From positions 49,734 through 113,733 of the forward strand of contig JAAESI010000072.1 of assembly GCA_024229515.1 (NCBI GenBank): 64,000 nt of DNA, given 5' to 3'. The DNA comes from Pseudomonadota bacterium (GTDB taxonomy: Bacteria; Myxococcota_A; UBA796; UBA9615). Below the pieces are notes generated by a model. That model was not told where the DNA came from and made no database searches. It was given only the letters and a program-made list of their open reading frames with translations. Below, piece by piece: positions 53,384 through 61,308 of this stretch. Numbering within the stretch: position 1 is the first letter of the stretch; each line of letters begins with the position of its first letter. Position numbers and translations under genes: made by a program.

Positions 53384-54226
53384 ATGGCGGAGATCGTCAT
53401 TGCCATTCCACACGCCGGTGTCGCCCTCCCGGATGACCTCGCGCCGACGCCGCTGCCGCACGTCACGCCCGAGTTCCTGCGCACGCAGTCGGACGCGTTC
53501 ACCGACCGCGTCTACTCGCTCCCGGGGGTCCGCACGGTCAAGTACCCGTGGAGCCGGTTCGTCGCCGATCCGAACCGATCGCCGCGCCAGACCACCGAGG
53601 GCGGAGTCGTCCCCGTGACGGACTTCGCCGAGCAGCCGATGTATCCGCCCGGAGGCAAGCCGACGCAGGAGCAGCGGGAGGAGCGGATCGAGAAGTACCA
53701 CCGGCCGTACCACGCGGAACTGACGCGGGCGGTCAACGATCCGCGGACCCGCTTCTTCATCGACGGTCACTCGATGTGCGGGACGCCGCCGGTGCGGTCG
53801 CCCGACCACGGGCTTCAGCGGCCCGACGCGGTGATCAGCAACCTGGGCGACAGCCACGGCTACCCCGCCCCCGGCGCCCCCTACCTGACCTGCCCCACGC
53901 CGCTGACCCAGTGGCTGACGGACCGGCTGAGCCACTGGATGCTCGCGATCCACGCCCCCGACGCGGGCGCCCGCGCGGCGGTGCGCGGAAGCGTCTGGAT
54001 CAACAACCCCTTCCTCGGCGGCTACGGCGTGCGCAACCACGCCTCACTCAGCCACGATCGCCCCGGCGTGCAGCTGGAGCTGAACCAGCGGCTCTGGACG
54101 GACGAAGAGCTGTGGGTCCCGCTGGAGCGGCGGATCCCGTGGATGCGGGAGGTGCTCCGGCGGTGGTGCGAAGAGATCGTCGACCGCATCAAGATCGAGC
54201 CGAAGTTCGCCAGCCGCGCGGGCTGA
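53384..54226 (+). CDS. N-formylglutamate amidohydrolase family (HutG-type)
   Basis: 280 residues, normal for the family. Hydrolyses N-formylglutamate to glutamate and formate in histidine catabolism; a metal-dependent enzyme of the cytoplasm. Recognisable parts: IAIPHAGVALPDD (~5), TDRVYSLPG (~41), DPNRSPRQ (~62), KYHRPYHAEL (~106), FIDGHSMCGT (~126), NNPFLGGYGVRNHA (~208) and LELNQRLW (~226). The N-terminal HAG and the DGHSM motifs match metal-ligand positions of the zinc-peptidase-like fold. hutF and fhs lie 2.8 and 1.1 kb away on the other strand, supporting the role. Relatives include other N-acyl-amino-acid hydrolases, so the substrate is inferred. Confidence 0.88.
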   Translation: MAEIVIAIPHAGVALPDDLAPTPLPHVTPEFLRTQSDAFTDRVYSLPGVRTVKYPWSRFVADPNRSPRQTTEGGVVPVTDFAEQPMYPPGGKPTQEQREERIEKYHRPYHAELTRAVNDPRTRFFIDGHSMCGTPPVRSPDHGLQRPDAVISNLGDSHGYPAPGAPYLTCPTPLTQWLTDRLSHWMLAIHAPDAGARAAVRGSVWINNPFLGGYGVRNHASLSHDRPGVQLELNQRLWTDEELWVPLERRIPWMREVLRRWCEEIVDRIKIEPKFASRAG

Positions 54227-54298
54227 TCCTGTCGTTCTTTCTTGCCCCCCCGTTTGTGTGATCGAGAGCTCGAACCTGGCCGAGGGGACTAGGTCACA

Positions 54299-54444
54299 CA
54301 CGGCTACGATAGCGAACGACGATAGCGAGAGCGATCACGAAGGTGGCCACTGTCACGGACCACGAACACGAGATCCCGGTCGTGTTCGCTCTCGCTCATC
54401 GCTTTCGTGAATCGCTCATCGTTGCCGTGATCCTGTTCGTGATC
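54299..54444. repeat. Palindrome-rich dispersed repeat, copy 1 (146 bp)
   Basis: Direct repeat of 55157-55296, nearly 90% identical by eye with two short gaps. It contains nested inverted repeats: CGAACACGA/TCGTGTTCG (9-base arms, 8-base loop) and AGCGAGAGCGA (54324-54334) with TCGCTCTCGCT (54386-54396). It lies 73 bases beyond the HutG-type gene stop. No coding potential in either strand. Confidence 0.8.
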
Positions 54445-54474
54445 CCTCCCGTGAACCACGCATCTCGGCCCGCG

Positions 54475-54930
54475 TCACAGCGCCTCCCGCGGCCCTCCGT
54501 AAACGACGTAGACAGCCCCTGCCATGAACCCGCCCTCATCATCGGTCGGATCGCCCAGGATCACGTCGTCGAAGCTGTCGCCATTGAGATCAGCGGCGGC
54601 GGCGTCCGTGCCAGCGCTGCCGTCTCGGATCTCACCCACGACCGGGATGCCTCGATTCGGCAGCGTGTCCACCCCGGCGGCTAGCGGTCCAAGCACGACG
54701 TACCCACCGCCGGCGGACTCCTCGGTCCACACCCGGCTGGGCACGCCCACCACCAGATCGTCCGCGGAGTCCCCATCGACATCGCCGACCGCCAGGCTCT
54801 CTCCAACCCGCGCGCTTCCGAAGATCCCGTGGGTCAGAATCGCCTCGGCGTCGATGGATCGAATCGACCCCGACGCGAGTCCGGAGAAGAGGAAGATCTC
54901 GCCCGCCGAGTGGCTCAGGGGTTGGTGCGG
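54475..54930 (-). pseudogene. FG-GAP (integrin-like) repeat protein, C-terminal fragment without start
   Basis: The minus-strand frame from about 54930 to the stop at 54475 reads as two FG-GAP repeats: SHSAGEIFLFSGLASG, then VGDVDGDSADDLVVGVPSR, and ADLNGDSFDDVILGDP with GAVYVVYGGP. The Ca-binding DxDGDxxDD loops are intact. The frame has no start codon before a TGA near 54961; the only Met (54753) is inside a repeat. Secreted FG-GAP proteins normally have 5-7 repeats, so most of the gene is missing. The piece lies between the two palindrome-rich repeats. Confidence 0.75.
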
Positions 54931-55156
54931 GAACGGGAGACAGCAGACGCAGCTTCGAGGTCACGAACAGGCACCCGGCGTCACTGTTTCGAGGCCGACG
55001 ACGGAGTGACACGGCCCCTTGACGCTGCCGGCGCGCCAGCTACACCGGGCACAAAGACGGCGGGGGGTGGTCGCCGGGGGTGAGTCCCGGGGTTGGAGGC
55101 GGGCGGGAGAGGTCTGGGGGCGGCCGGGGCCACGAGCGCGAGCACGGATCACGGAT
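54931..55156. other. Non-coding spacer between FG-GAP fragment and repeat copy 2
   Basis: About 225 bases with no recognisable gene, RNA or repeat family. It is GC-rich with a run of G (near 55055-55085). I see nothing further in it. Confidence 0.6.
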
Positions 55157-55296
55157 CACGGCTACGAAAGCGAACTACGAGAGCGAGAACGATCACGAAG
55201 GCGGCCACGAACCACGAACACGAGATCTCAGTCGTGTTCGCTCTCGCTCATCACTTTCGTGAATCGCTCATCGTTGCCGTGATCCTGTTCGTGATC
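55157..55296. repeat. Palindrome-rich dispersed repeat, copy 2 (140 bp)
   Basis: Same orientation as copy 1. The 9-base arms CGAACACGA/TCGTGTTCG are conserved while the loop differs (GATCTCAG versus GATCCCGG), so the stem has been kept and the loop has not. The copy runs directly into the 38-base GTGATC palindrome. Confidence 0.8.
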
Positions 55297-55328
55297 GTGA
55301 TCGTGATCCCGATCACGATCACGATCAC
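55291..55328. repeat. Perfect 18-base-arm palindrome of (GTGATC)3
   Basis: Three GTGATC units, CC, then three GATCAC units: perfect arms of 18 bases around a 2-base centre. It sits 24 bases beyond the fhs stop and could end or stabilise the minus-strand hutF-fhs transcript, although no T-run follows. The GC-rich palindrome CCCGCGCGGG (55336-55345) lies between it and fhs. Confidence 0.85.
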
Positions 55329-55352
55329 CAGCATCCCCGCGCGGGTTGAGCC

Positions 55353-56987
55353 CTAGCTGAGCCCCCGAATCGTCCCATCCGCCTCAACACTCATCCGCGT
55401 CGCGCCGGGCACCCGCGGAAGCCCCGGCATCCTCAGAATGTCGCCGCAGATCGGGATCAAGAACCCGGCCCCCGAAGCGATCTCGATCTCCCGCACGTGG
55501 ATGTCGAAGTCGTAGGGCAGGCCGCCCCCCTTGGGGTCGTCCGACAGGCTGGAGGCGGTCTTGGCGATGCAGACCGGCAGGCCTTCCAACCCGAGCCGCT
55601 TGATGCGCTTGAGGTGCCGCTCCGCGAGCCGGCCGTAGGACACGCTCTGGGCGCCGTAGATGGTGTGGCAGACGGCCTCGATCTTGTCGGTGACGGGGTC
55701 GGACCAGTCGTACAGCGGCTTGAAGTCGGCCTTGGACGCTTCGCCCACCTCGACCACCGCCTCGGCCAACTCGACCGCGCCCGATCCGCCTTCCGCCCAG
55801 CCCTTGCAGATGGCCATGCGCACGCCGTGCGAGGTGCAGAACGCGCGCACCGCTGCGACCTCGTCGTGGGTGTCCTCGTTGAAGTGGTTCAGCGCCACCA
55901 CCGCGGGGAGTCCGAAGTGCTCGATCGCGGCGAGGTGGCGCCCGAGGTTGGGGAGCCCGGCGGTGACGTCGCCGCTGCCGTGCGCGCGGAGGGCTCGCAC
56001 CGTCGCCACGAGCACGACACACGCCGGCTTCAGCCCGGCCGAGGCGCACTTGATGTCGAGGAACTTCTCCGCCCCGAGGTCGAACCCGAAGCCCGCCTCC
56101 GTGACCACCCAGTCGGCCAGCCCGAGGGCGGTCTGCGTGGCGATCACCGAGTTGGTGCCCTGCGCGATGTTGGCGAACGGGCCACCGTGGATGATCGCGG
56201 GGGTCCCCTCCAGCGTCTGCACGAGGTTCGGCTTAGCCGCGTCCCGCAGCAGCATCGCCATGGCGCCGGTGACGCCCAGGGCCTCGGCGTAGATCCCCTT
56301 GCCGGTGCCGCGCTCCTGCCCGATGAGGATGCGGTTGAGCCGACGCTCCAGGTCCGCGAAGTCCGACGCGAGGCACAGGATCGCCATGATCTCGCTGGCC
56401 GCGGTGATGTCGAAGCCGGCCTCCCGGGGGATGCCCATCGTGCGGCCGCCGAGCCCCAGCACGACGTGCCGCAGCGCCCGGTCGTTCATGTCGATCACCC
56501 GCCGCCAGACCACCGTGCGGGGCTCCAGGTTCAGCTCGTTGCCGAAGTGCAGGTGGTTGTCGATGACCGCCGCGAGCAGGTTGTGCGCGGTGGTCACGGC
56601 GTGGAAGTCGCCGGTGAAGTGGAGGTTGATGTCCTCCATCGGGATGACCTGGCTGCGGCCTCCCCCGGCGGCGCCGCCCTTCATCCCCAGGCACGGTCCC
56701 AGCGACGGCTCCCGGAGCACCACGCAGCCCTTCTGGCCGATGGCGCCGAGCCCCTGCGCGAGGCCGACCGACGTGGTCGTCTTGCCTTCGCCCGCGGGGG
56801 TCGGGGTGATGGCCGAGACGAGCACCAGCTTGCCCCGGGAGGCCTGGTTCGGGTCCGGTTCGATCTTCGCCTTGTCGTGGCCGTAGGGGACGATGCGTTC
56901 GGGGCCGAGTCCCAGGTCCGCAGCCACCTCCGCGATCGGCCGCGGGTGCACACTGCGGGCGATCTCCAGGTCGGTCATCGCGGTCAT
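55353..56987 (-). CDS. fhs: Formate-tetrahydrofolate ligase
   Basis: 544 residues, near the usual ~555. Catalyses formate + THF + ATP to 10-formyl-THF. Visible motifs: TPAGEGKTTTSVGLAQGL (~58, ATP site), LREPSLGPCLGMKGGAAGGG (~88), DINLHFTGDFHA (~115), NHLHFGN (~135), RVIDMNDRALR (~155), GGPFANIAQGTNS (~265) and EAGFGFDLGAEKF (~292). The ATG at 56987 with GGAG upstream is used; an ATG at 56978 is also possible. It follows hutF by four bases on the same strand, so the two form an operon in which formate released from formylglutamate is returned to the folate pool for purine or serine synthesis. Confidence 0.96.
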   Translation of the reverse strand: MTAMTDLEIARSVHPRPIAEVAADLGLGPERIVPYGHDKAKIEPDPNQASRGKLVLVSAITPTPAGEGKTTTSVGLAQGLGAIGQKGCVVLREPSLGPCLGMKGGAAGGGRSQVIPMEDINLHFTGDFHAVTTAHNLLAAVIDNHLHFGNELNLEPRTVVWRRVIDMNDRALRHVVLGLGGRTMGIPREAGFDITAASEIMAILCLASDFADLERRLNRILIGQERGTGKGIYAEALGVTGAMAMLLRDAAKPNLVQTLEGTPAIIHGGPFANIAQGTNSVIATQTALGLADWVVTEAGFGFDLGAEKFLDIKCASAGLKPACVVLVATVRALRAHGSGDVTAGLPNLGRHLAAIEHFGLPAVVALNHFNEDTHDEVAAVRAFCTSHGVRMAICKGWAEGGSGAVELAEAVVEVGEASKADFKPLYDWSDPVTDKIEAVCHTIYGAQSVSYGRLAERHLKRIKRLGLEGLPVCIAKTASSLSDDPKGGGLPYDFDIHVREIEIASGAGFLIPICGDILRMPGLPRVPGATRMSVEADGTIRGLS

Positions 56988-56991
56988 AGCC

Positions 56992-58467
56992 TCAGCTCCA
57001 GATTCGTTTGGCGACCTTGTTGTACGCCTCGAGCGCTCCCTGCCACCGCAGGAGCACCCCATCGGTGACGACGTGGCGCCCGCCGACCCACACGTCCTTC
57101 ACCAACCGGCTGTGGCCCGCCACCGCGATGGCAGCGAGGAGTGCGTCTTCGGAGCCGCGCGAGGCGGCGACCCCGGCGAGGGCCGGATCGTCGGCTTCCA
57201 GCGCCACCAGATCGCCCATCGCGCCTTCGCGGATCTCGCCGATCTCGTGGGTCGTGGTCGCGGCGCCGCCGAGGGTGCCGGCGTCGAACAGCGTCGGGGC
57301 GATGAGCCCCTCGTGGTCGGTCAGCCGCCCCCGCTTGCCGGTGCGCAGCCGTTCGCCATCCTCCAACGCTCGGATCTCCGCGAACGGGTCGATGCGGACG
57401 TGGCTGTCGGTGCCGATGGCGAGCTTGGCCCCCGCAGCCCGCAGCGCACCCAGGTCGGGGAGGCCGTCCCCGAGGTTGCGCTCCGTCGTGGGGCAGATGC
57501 AGGCGGTGCCGCCGGCCGAACCGAGCAGCTCCGCCTCGCCGGTGCCCAGGTGGGTCGCATGCACCGCAGTGAACCGGTCGCTGAGCAGCCCGCAGTCGGC
57601 GAGGTGCTCCATCGGCCGCTTGCCGGTCTCCACCAGGCACTGGTCGATCTCGCGCGGCTGCTCGGCGACGTGGGCGTGCAACGGCAGTTGCTTGCGCTCC
57701 GCCAACCGGGCCAGCTCCCGGAGCCAGTCGGTGTCGAGGGCGCGCACGCTGTGAGCCGCGACGCCCAGGCTCTGGGGCCGGCGGTCGTCCGTGTCGATGT
57801 GGGCCGCGGTCGCTTCGAGCGCCTTGGCGAAGGCCTCGGGATCGGAGTCGATGAACCGCCGCTGTTCGCGGGACGCCGGCTCGTTCGGGCCTCCTCGCTG
57901 GTACGCCACGCGGAGCAGCGTCATCCCGATCCCGGCGAACTCCGCCGCCTGAATCATCCGCGCGCTGAGCTCCGCGGGGTCGGCGTAGCGGCCGCCTCCG
58001 GGTTGCTGGTGCAGGTAGTGGAACTCGCAGACATGGGTGAAGCCGGCCCGCAGCATCTCCATGTAGGCGAGGGCGCTGACGGTCTCCAGGTCCTCCGGCG
58101 AGAGCTGCTCGGTGACCCGGTACATGCCCGAGCGCCACGACCAGAAGTCGGTGCCCGGCTGGCCCAGCACGGTGTACTCGGTGCGGCCGCGCATCAGCCG
58201 CTGGAAGGCGTGGCTGTGGGCGTTCACGAAGCCGGGGATGAGGATGCGGCCGCGCAGCCGGACCTTGCGGCGGGAGCGGGGGCTCCCGAACTCGCCCGGC
58301 TGGCTCTCGTCGATCGGGGGACGGGGCACCGCCGTCGCCATCACACCGGTGGCGAGCTCGTCCTCGGAGACCTTGGTGATGCGGCCGGATCGGCCGACGT
58401 GGACCGCGACGCCGGGCTTGAGCCGTCCGTCGATGAGGGTCAAATCCGCCTGAAGAATGCCGGGCAT
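56992..58467 (-). CDS. hutF: Formimidoylglutamate deiminase
   Basis: 491 residues. Converts N-formimidoyl-L-glutamate to N-formyl-L-glutamate and ammonia in the five-step histidine pathway. It is an amidohydrolase-superfamily enzyme with the metal ligands in NAHSHAFQRLMRGRTE (~80), HAHVAEQP (~243, metal His), CPTTERNLGDG (~298) and GTDSHV (~328, the Asp). The SHAFQRLMRGR and TTERNLGDG sequences separate HutF from related deaminases such as guanine deaminase. The start is the ATG at 58467, 7 bases after a TAGCAT hexamer. Neighbours fhs and the HutG-type hydrolase complete the route; hutH, hutU and hutI are not in the window. Confidence 0.93.
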   Translation of the reverse strand: MPGILQADLTLIDGRLKPGVAVHVGRSGRITKVSEDELATGVMATAVPRPPIDESQPGEFGSPRSRRKVRLRGRILIPGFVNAHSHAFQRLMRGRTEYTVLGQPGTDFWSWRSGMYRVTEQLSPEDLETVSALAYMEMLRAGFTHVCEFHYLHQQPGGGRYADPAELSARMIQAAEFAGIGMTLLRVAYQRGGPNEPASREQRRFIDSDPEAFAKALEATAAHIDTDDRRPQSLGVAAHSVRALDTDWLRELARLAERKQLPLHAHVAEQPREIDQCLVETGKRPMEHLADCGLLSDRFTAVHATHLGTGEAELLGSAGGTACICPTTERNLGDGLPDLGALRAAGAKLAIGTDSHVRIDPFAEIRALEDGERLRTGKRGRLTDHEGLIAPTLFDAGTLGGAATTTHEIGEIREGAMGDLVALEADDPALAGVAASRGSEDALLAAIAVAGHSRLVKDVWVGGRHVVTDGVLLRWQGALEAYNKVAKRIWS

Positions 58468-58474
58468 CGGCGGA

Positions 58475-58480
58475 ATGCTA
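58475..58480 (-). promoter_or_regulatory. -10-like hexamer TAGCAT (minus strand) overlapping the upstream stop codon
   Basis: Minus-strand TAGCAT ends 7 bases before hutF's ATG. Its first three bases are the TAG stop of the methyltransferase gene, the same arrangement as at 53372. Confidence 0.5.
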
Positions 58481-59317
58481 CAGCAGGCGCAGGGCCCCGC
58501 GGAGGCCGGCTGTCACCGGTCCGGGGAAGTCGTCCCCCCGCTGCAGCCGCTCCCACGAACCGTCGGGGAGCACGTCCTCGAACCGCTCGGTCCCCTTCAC
58601 CGCCGACATCATCAGCATCCACCCGCCCGGGGCGATCAGCGGGGGCAGCAGCTCCAGCAGCCGGGGCAGATCGCGGTTGGGGTTCCAGCCCTTCTTCTTG
58701 CCCTGCGTGCGCACGGGGGGCGGGTCGAGGATGACGCCGTCCCAGGTCTCGTTGCGTCTGGTGGCGCGGCGCACGAAGTCGAACACCTCGGCCCGGAGGA
58801 ACGACCGCGAGTCCACCGGGAGGTCGTTCAGCTCGAAGTTGCGCTTGCCGCGGTCCAGCGCCGATTTGACCAGGTCGACGTTGGTGATCGACCGGGCTCC
58901 CCCGGACGCCGCGGCGACGCCGAGCGAGCAGGTGTAGGCGAACAGGTTGAGCACCCGGCGCCCCCCGGCCAGCGCGCGAACCCGGGATCGGAGGGGACGG
59001 GCGTCCAGGAAGAGGCCGGCATTGCGGCCGCGCAGCACGTCGATCTCGAACGTCAGGCCCGACTCGCGCACCAGCGACGGACCGGCGGGCGGATCGGGGT
59101 TCAGGCCGCGCGCTCGGAGGGCGGCATCGAGGGTCTCGCGGTCCCCTTCGGCGTCACGGAAACGACGGACGAGCGCGCGGTCGCCGTACCGATCGACCGT
59201 CCACCCGGGGGCCCCCTCGTAGAGGCCGTCGAGCAGGCGGTAGGCGTCGGTGTCGGGGTCGTCGTGGAGGGCACCGCGGCGATCCCACGCCGCCGCCAGC
59301 GCCTCCCCCAGGGTCAA
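58478..59317 (-). CDS. Class I SAM-dependent methyltransferase, RlmI/RlmK-like
   Basis: 279 residues from a TTG at 59317. This start gives the usual N-terminus (LTLGEALAAAWDRRGALHDD) and avoids overlapping htpG; an ATG at 59356 is the alternative. A PUA-like N-terminal part (~10-90) is followed by RNAGLFLDARPLRSRV (~105), motif I LNLFAYTCSLGVAAASGGA (~130), the acidic NVDLVKSALDRGKRNFELN (~155), and the catalytic DGVILDPPPV (~200). These features match 23S rRNA C5-cytosine and related base methyltransferases of the RlmI family. It lies 4 bases after htpG, so it is probably co-transcribed. Confidence 0.85.
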   Translation of the reverse strand: MTLGEALAAAWDRRGALHDDPDTDAYRLLDGLYEGAPGWTVDRYGDRALVRRFRDAEGDRETLDAALRARGLNPDPPAGPSLVRESGLTFEIDVLRGRNAGLFLDARPLRSRVRALAGGRRVLNLFAYTCSLGVAAASGGARSITNVDLVKSALDRGKRNFELNDLPVDSRSFLRAEVFDFVRRATRRNETWDGVILDPPPVRTQGKKKGWNPNRDLPRLLELLPPLIAPGGWMLMMSAVKGTERFEDVLPDGSWERLQRGDDFPGPVTAGLRGALRLL

Positions 59318-59321
59318 TCGA

Positions 59322-61220
59322 TCAGGCCTGCTGCGACAGCGCCGCGGCCGACGCATCCTGCAGGAGCGTCGTCATGCGGCGGGCGAGGCGGCCGGGATCG
59401 ACCACCGGGCTGCCCTCGGCGAGCAGCGTCTGGTCGAACAGCGTCTCGATCCAGGCCTCCACCGCGTCGGCGCCGGTGCCCGACTCCTGCAGCAGGTTGA
59501 GGTTCCGAATCAGCGGGTGCGTGGCGTTGATCTCGAGGATCCGCTTCGTCGTCGGTGCGGTCGGGTCGTGGGCCTTCAGCAACCGCTCCAGGTGCGCGTG
59601 CTGGCCGCCCTCGGGCACCACCAGGCAGCAGGGCGAGTCGGTCAGGCGGCTGGACAGCCGGACCTCCTGGACCTGGTCGTCGAGCACCTCGGAGAACCGC
59701 TCGATCAGCGGCTTCAGCTCCGTGGTCGCCTCTTCGCGCTCGGCCTTGGCCTCGTCCGTCTCGTCCAGACCGAGGTCGGCCTGGGCGGCGGAGACCAGCT
59801 TCTTCTCGTCGAACTCGCCGAGCCCCTGAACCGCCCACTCGTCGATGGCGTCAGTCATGTAGAGGACCTCGTAGCCCTTGCCCTTGAGCGCCTCCAGGTG
59901 GGGGCTCGCGGCGACCGCCGACTCGGACTCACCGAGCACGTAGTAGATGGCCTCCTGGCCTTCGACCATGCGCTCGACGTACTCCGTCAGCGACGTCAGA
60001 CCGTCGACGGACGAGCTGCGGTAGCGCAGCAGCGGCGCGATCTTCCCGGACATCGTCCGGTCCTCGTGCAGCCCCTCCTTGAAGACAGAGCCGTAGTTGG
60101 ACCAGAAGGTGTTGTAGGCCTCCTGGTCTTCGGAGCCCGCGAGCTTCTTGAGCGCGTCCAGCGTCTTCTTGGTGACCTGCTTGCGGATGGTCCGCGTGAT
60201 CGAGGACTCCTGCAGCAGCTCACGCGACACGTTCAGGGGCAGGTCGTCGCTGTCGATGACCCCCTTCATGAAGCGCAGCCAGCTGGGAACGAGCTCCTCG
60301 GCGTCGTCCATGATGAAGACGCGGTTCACGAACAGGCGCACGCCGTAGGGCTGGTTGCGCCAGAAGAGGTCGTGCGGCGCCTTGCCGGGCACGAACAGCA
60401 GACCGGTGAACAGCTGGGTGCCTTCGATCTTGAAGTGCGTGCGGGTCAGCGGCTCGGTGTAGTCGTGGGTCAGGTGCTTGTAGAACTCGTTGTACTGCTC
60501 GTCGGTGACGTCGTCGGCCGACTTCTGCCACAGCGCCGAGGCCTCGTTGACCTGGCCCCACTCCTCGGTGGTCTCGCCGTCGTCGCCGTACTTCGGCTCG
60601 AGCAGCTCGATCGGGTGGCTGACGTAGTCGCTGTAGCGGGTGATCAGGCTCCGCAGCTTCCAGGCGTCCAGGTACTCGGTCTGGTCGTCCTGCAAGTGCA
60701 GCGTGATCGTGGTGCCCCGGGTGGCGCGCTCGGCGGCCTCCAGGGTGTAGGTCTCCTGCGCGTCGCTGGACCACTTCCAGGCTTCGTCGCTGCCGCCGGC
60801 GCGGGACACGACGTCGACCCGATCGGCGACCAGGAAGGCGCTGTAGAAGCCGACGCCGAACTGGCCGATCAGCTGCGCGTCGCCCTTGGCCTCCTCGAGG
60901 AACTTGAGCGTGCCGGAGTGGGCCACGGTGCCCAGGTTCGTGGCGAGCTCGTCGCGGGTCATGCCGACGCCGCCGTCCTCGATCGTGATCGTGCCGGCCT
61001 CTCGGTCGGTGCTCACGCGGATGCGGGGGGCCTCTTCGTTCGCCTCGATCACGGAGTCGTCCGTGAGCGCGACGAGCTTGAGCTTGTCGATGGCGTCGCT
61101 GCTGTTGGAGATCAGCTCCCGGAGGAAGATCTCCTTGTTGCTGTACAGCGAGTTGACGACGAGATGCAGAAGTCGGCTGACCTCTGCCTGGAACTTGCGG
61201 GTGGATTTCTTGGCAACCAT
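59322..61220 (-). CDS. htpG: Molecular chaperone HtpG (Hsp90)
   Basis: 632 residues, full length. ATP-dependent dimeric chaperone of the cytoplasm. The GHKL ATP-binding domain shows FLRELISNSSDAIDKLK (~32, Glu and Asn of the catalytic site), IEDGGVGMTRDEL (~82), GTVAHSGT (~100) and GQFGVGFYSAFLVAD (~123). The middle domain has LFVNRVFIMDD (~310) and LPLNVSRELLQ (~345, the conserved Arg/Gln), and the C-terminal dimerisation domain ends QDASAAALSQQA. The start is the ATG at 61220 because MVAKKSTRKFQAEVSRLLHL is the conserved N-terminus. Confidence 0.97.
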   Translation of the reverse strand: MVAKKSTRKFQAEVSRLLHLVVNSLYSNKEIFLRELISNSSDAIDKLKLVALTDDSVIEANEEAPRIRVSTDREAGTITIEDGGVGMTRDELATNLGTVAHSGTLKFLEEAKGDAQLIGQFGVGFYSAFLVADRVDVVSRAGGSDEAWKWSSDAQETYTLEAAERATRGTTITLHLQDDQTEYLDAWKLRSLITRYSDYVSHPIELLEPKYGDDGETTEEWGQVNEASALWQKSADDVTDEQYNEFYKHLTHDYTEPLTRTHFKIEGTQLFTGLLFVPGKAPHDLFWRNQPYGVRLFVNRVFIMDDAEELVPSWLRFMKGVIDSDDLPLNVSRELLQESSITRTIRKQVTKKTLDALKKLAGSEDQEAYNTFWSNYGSVFKEGLHEDRTMSGKIAPLLRYRSSSVDGLTSLTEYVERMVEGQEAIYYVLGESESAVAASPHLEALKGKGYEVLYMTDAIDEWAVQGLGEFDEKKLVSAAQADLGLDETDEAKAEREEATTELKPLIERFSEVLDDQVQEVRLSSRLTDSPCCLVVPEGGQHAHLERLLKAHDPTAPTTKRILEINATHPLIRNLNLLQESGTGADAVEAWIETLFDQTLLAEGSPVVDPGRLARRMTTLLQDASAAALSQQA

Positions 61221-61227
61221 GCGAAGC

Positions 61228-61233
61228 TTTGTA
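61228..61233 (-). promoter_or_regulatory. -10-like hexamer TACAAA (minus strand) before htpG
   Basis: Minus-strand TACAAA ends 7 bases before the htpG ATG. It is weaker than the TAnnnT sites elsewhere because the last base is A. Confidence 0.35.
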
Positions 61234-61295
61234 GATCCGTTCGCGCGGCCGTCAAGTGACATCGGCATGTCAGCGTCTGTGCGGGCGATGTGCGG

Positions 61296-61301
61296 TAGGA
61301 A
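61296..61301 (+). promoter_or_regulatory. -10-like hexamer TAGGAA or ribosome site before the CotH gene
   Basis: TAGGAA ends 7 bases before the ATG at 61309. The same bases read AGGAAGG, a good Shine-Dalgarno, so either role is possible. Confidence 0.3.
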
Positions 61302-61308
61302 GGCAGGT

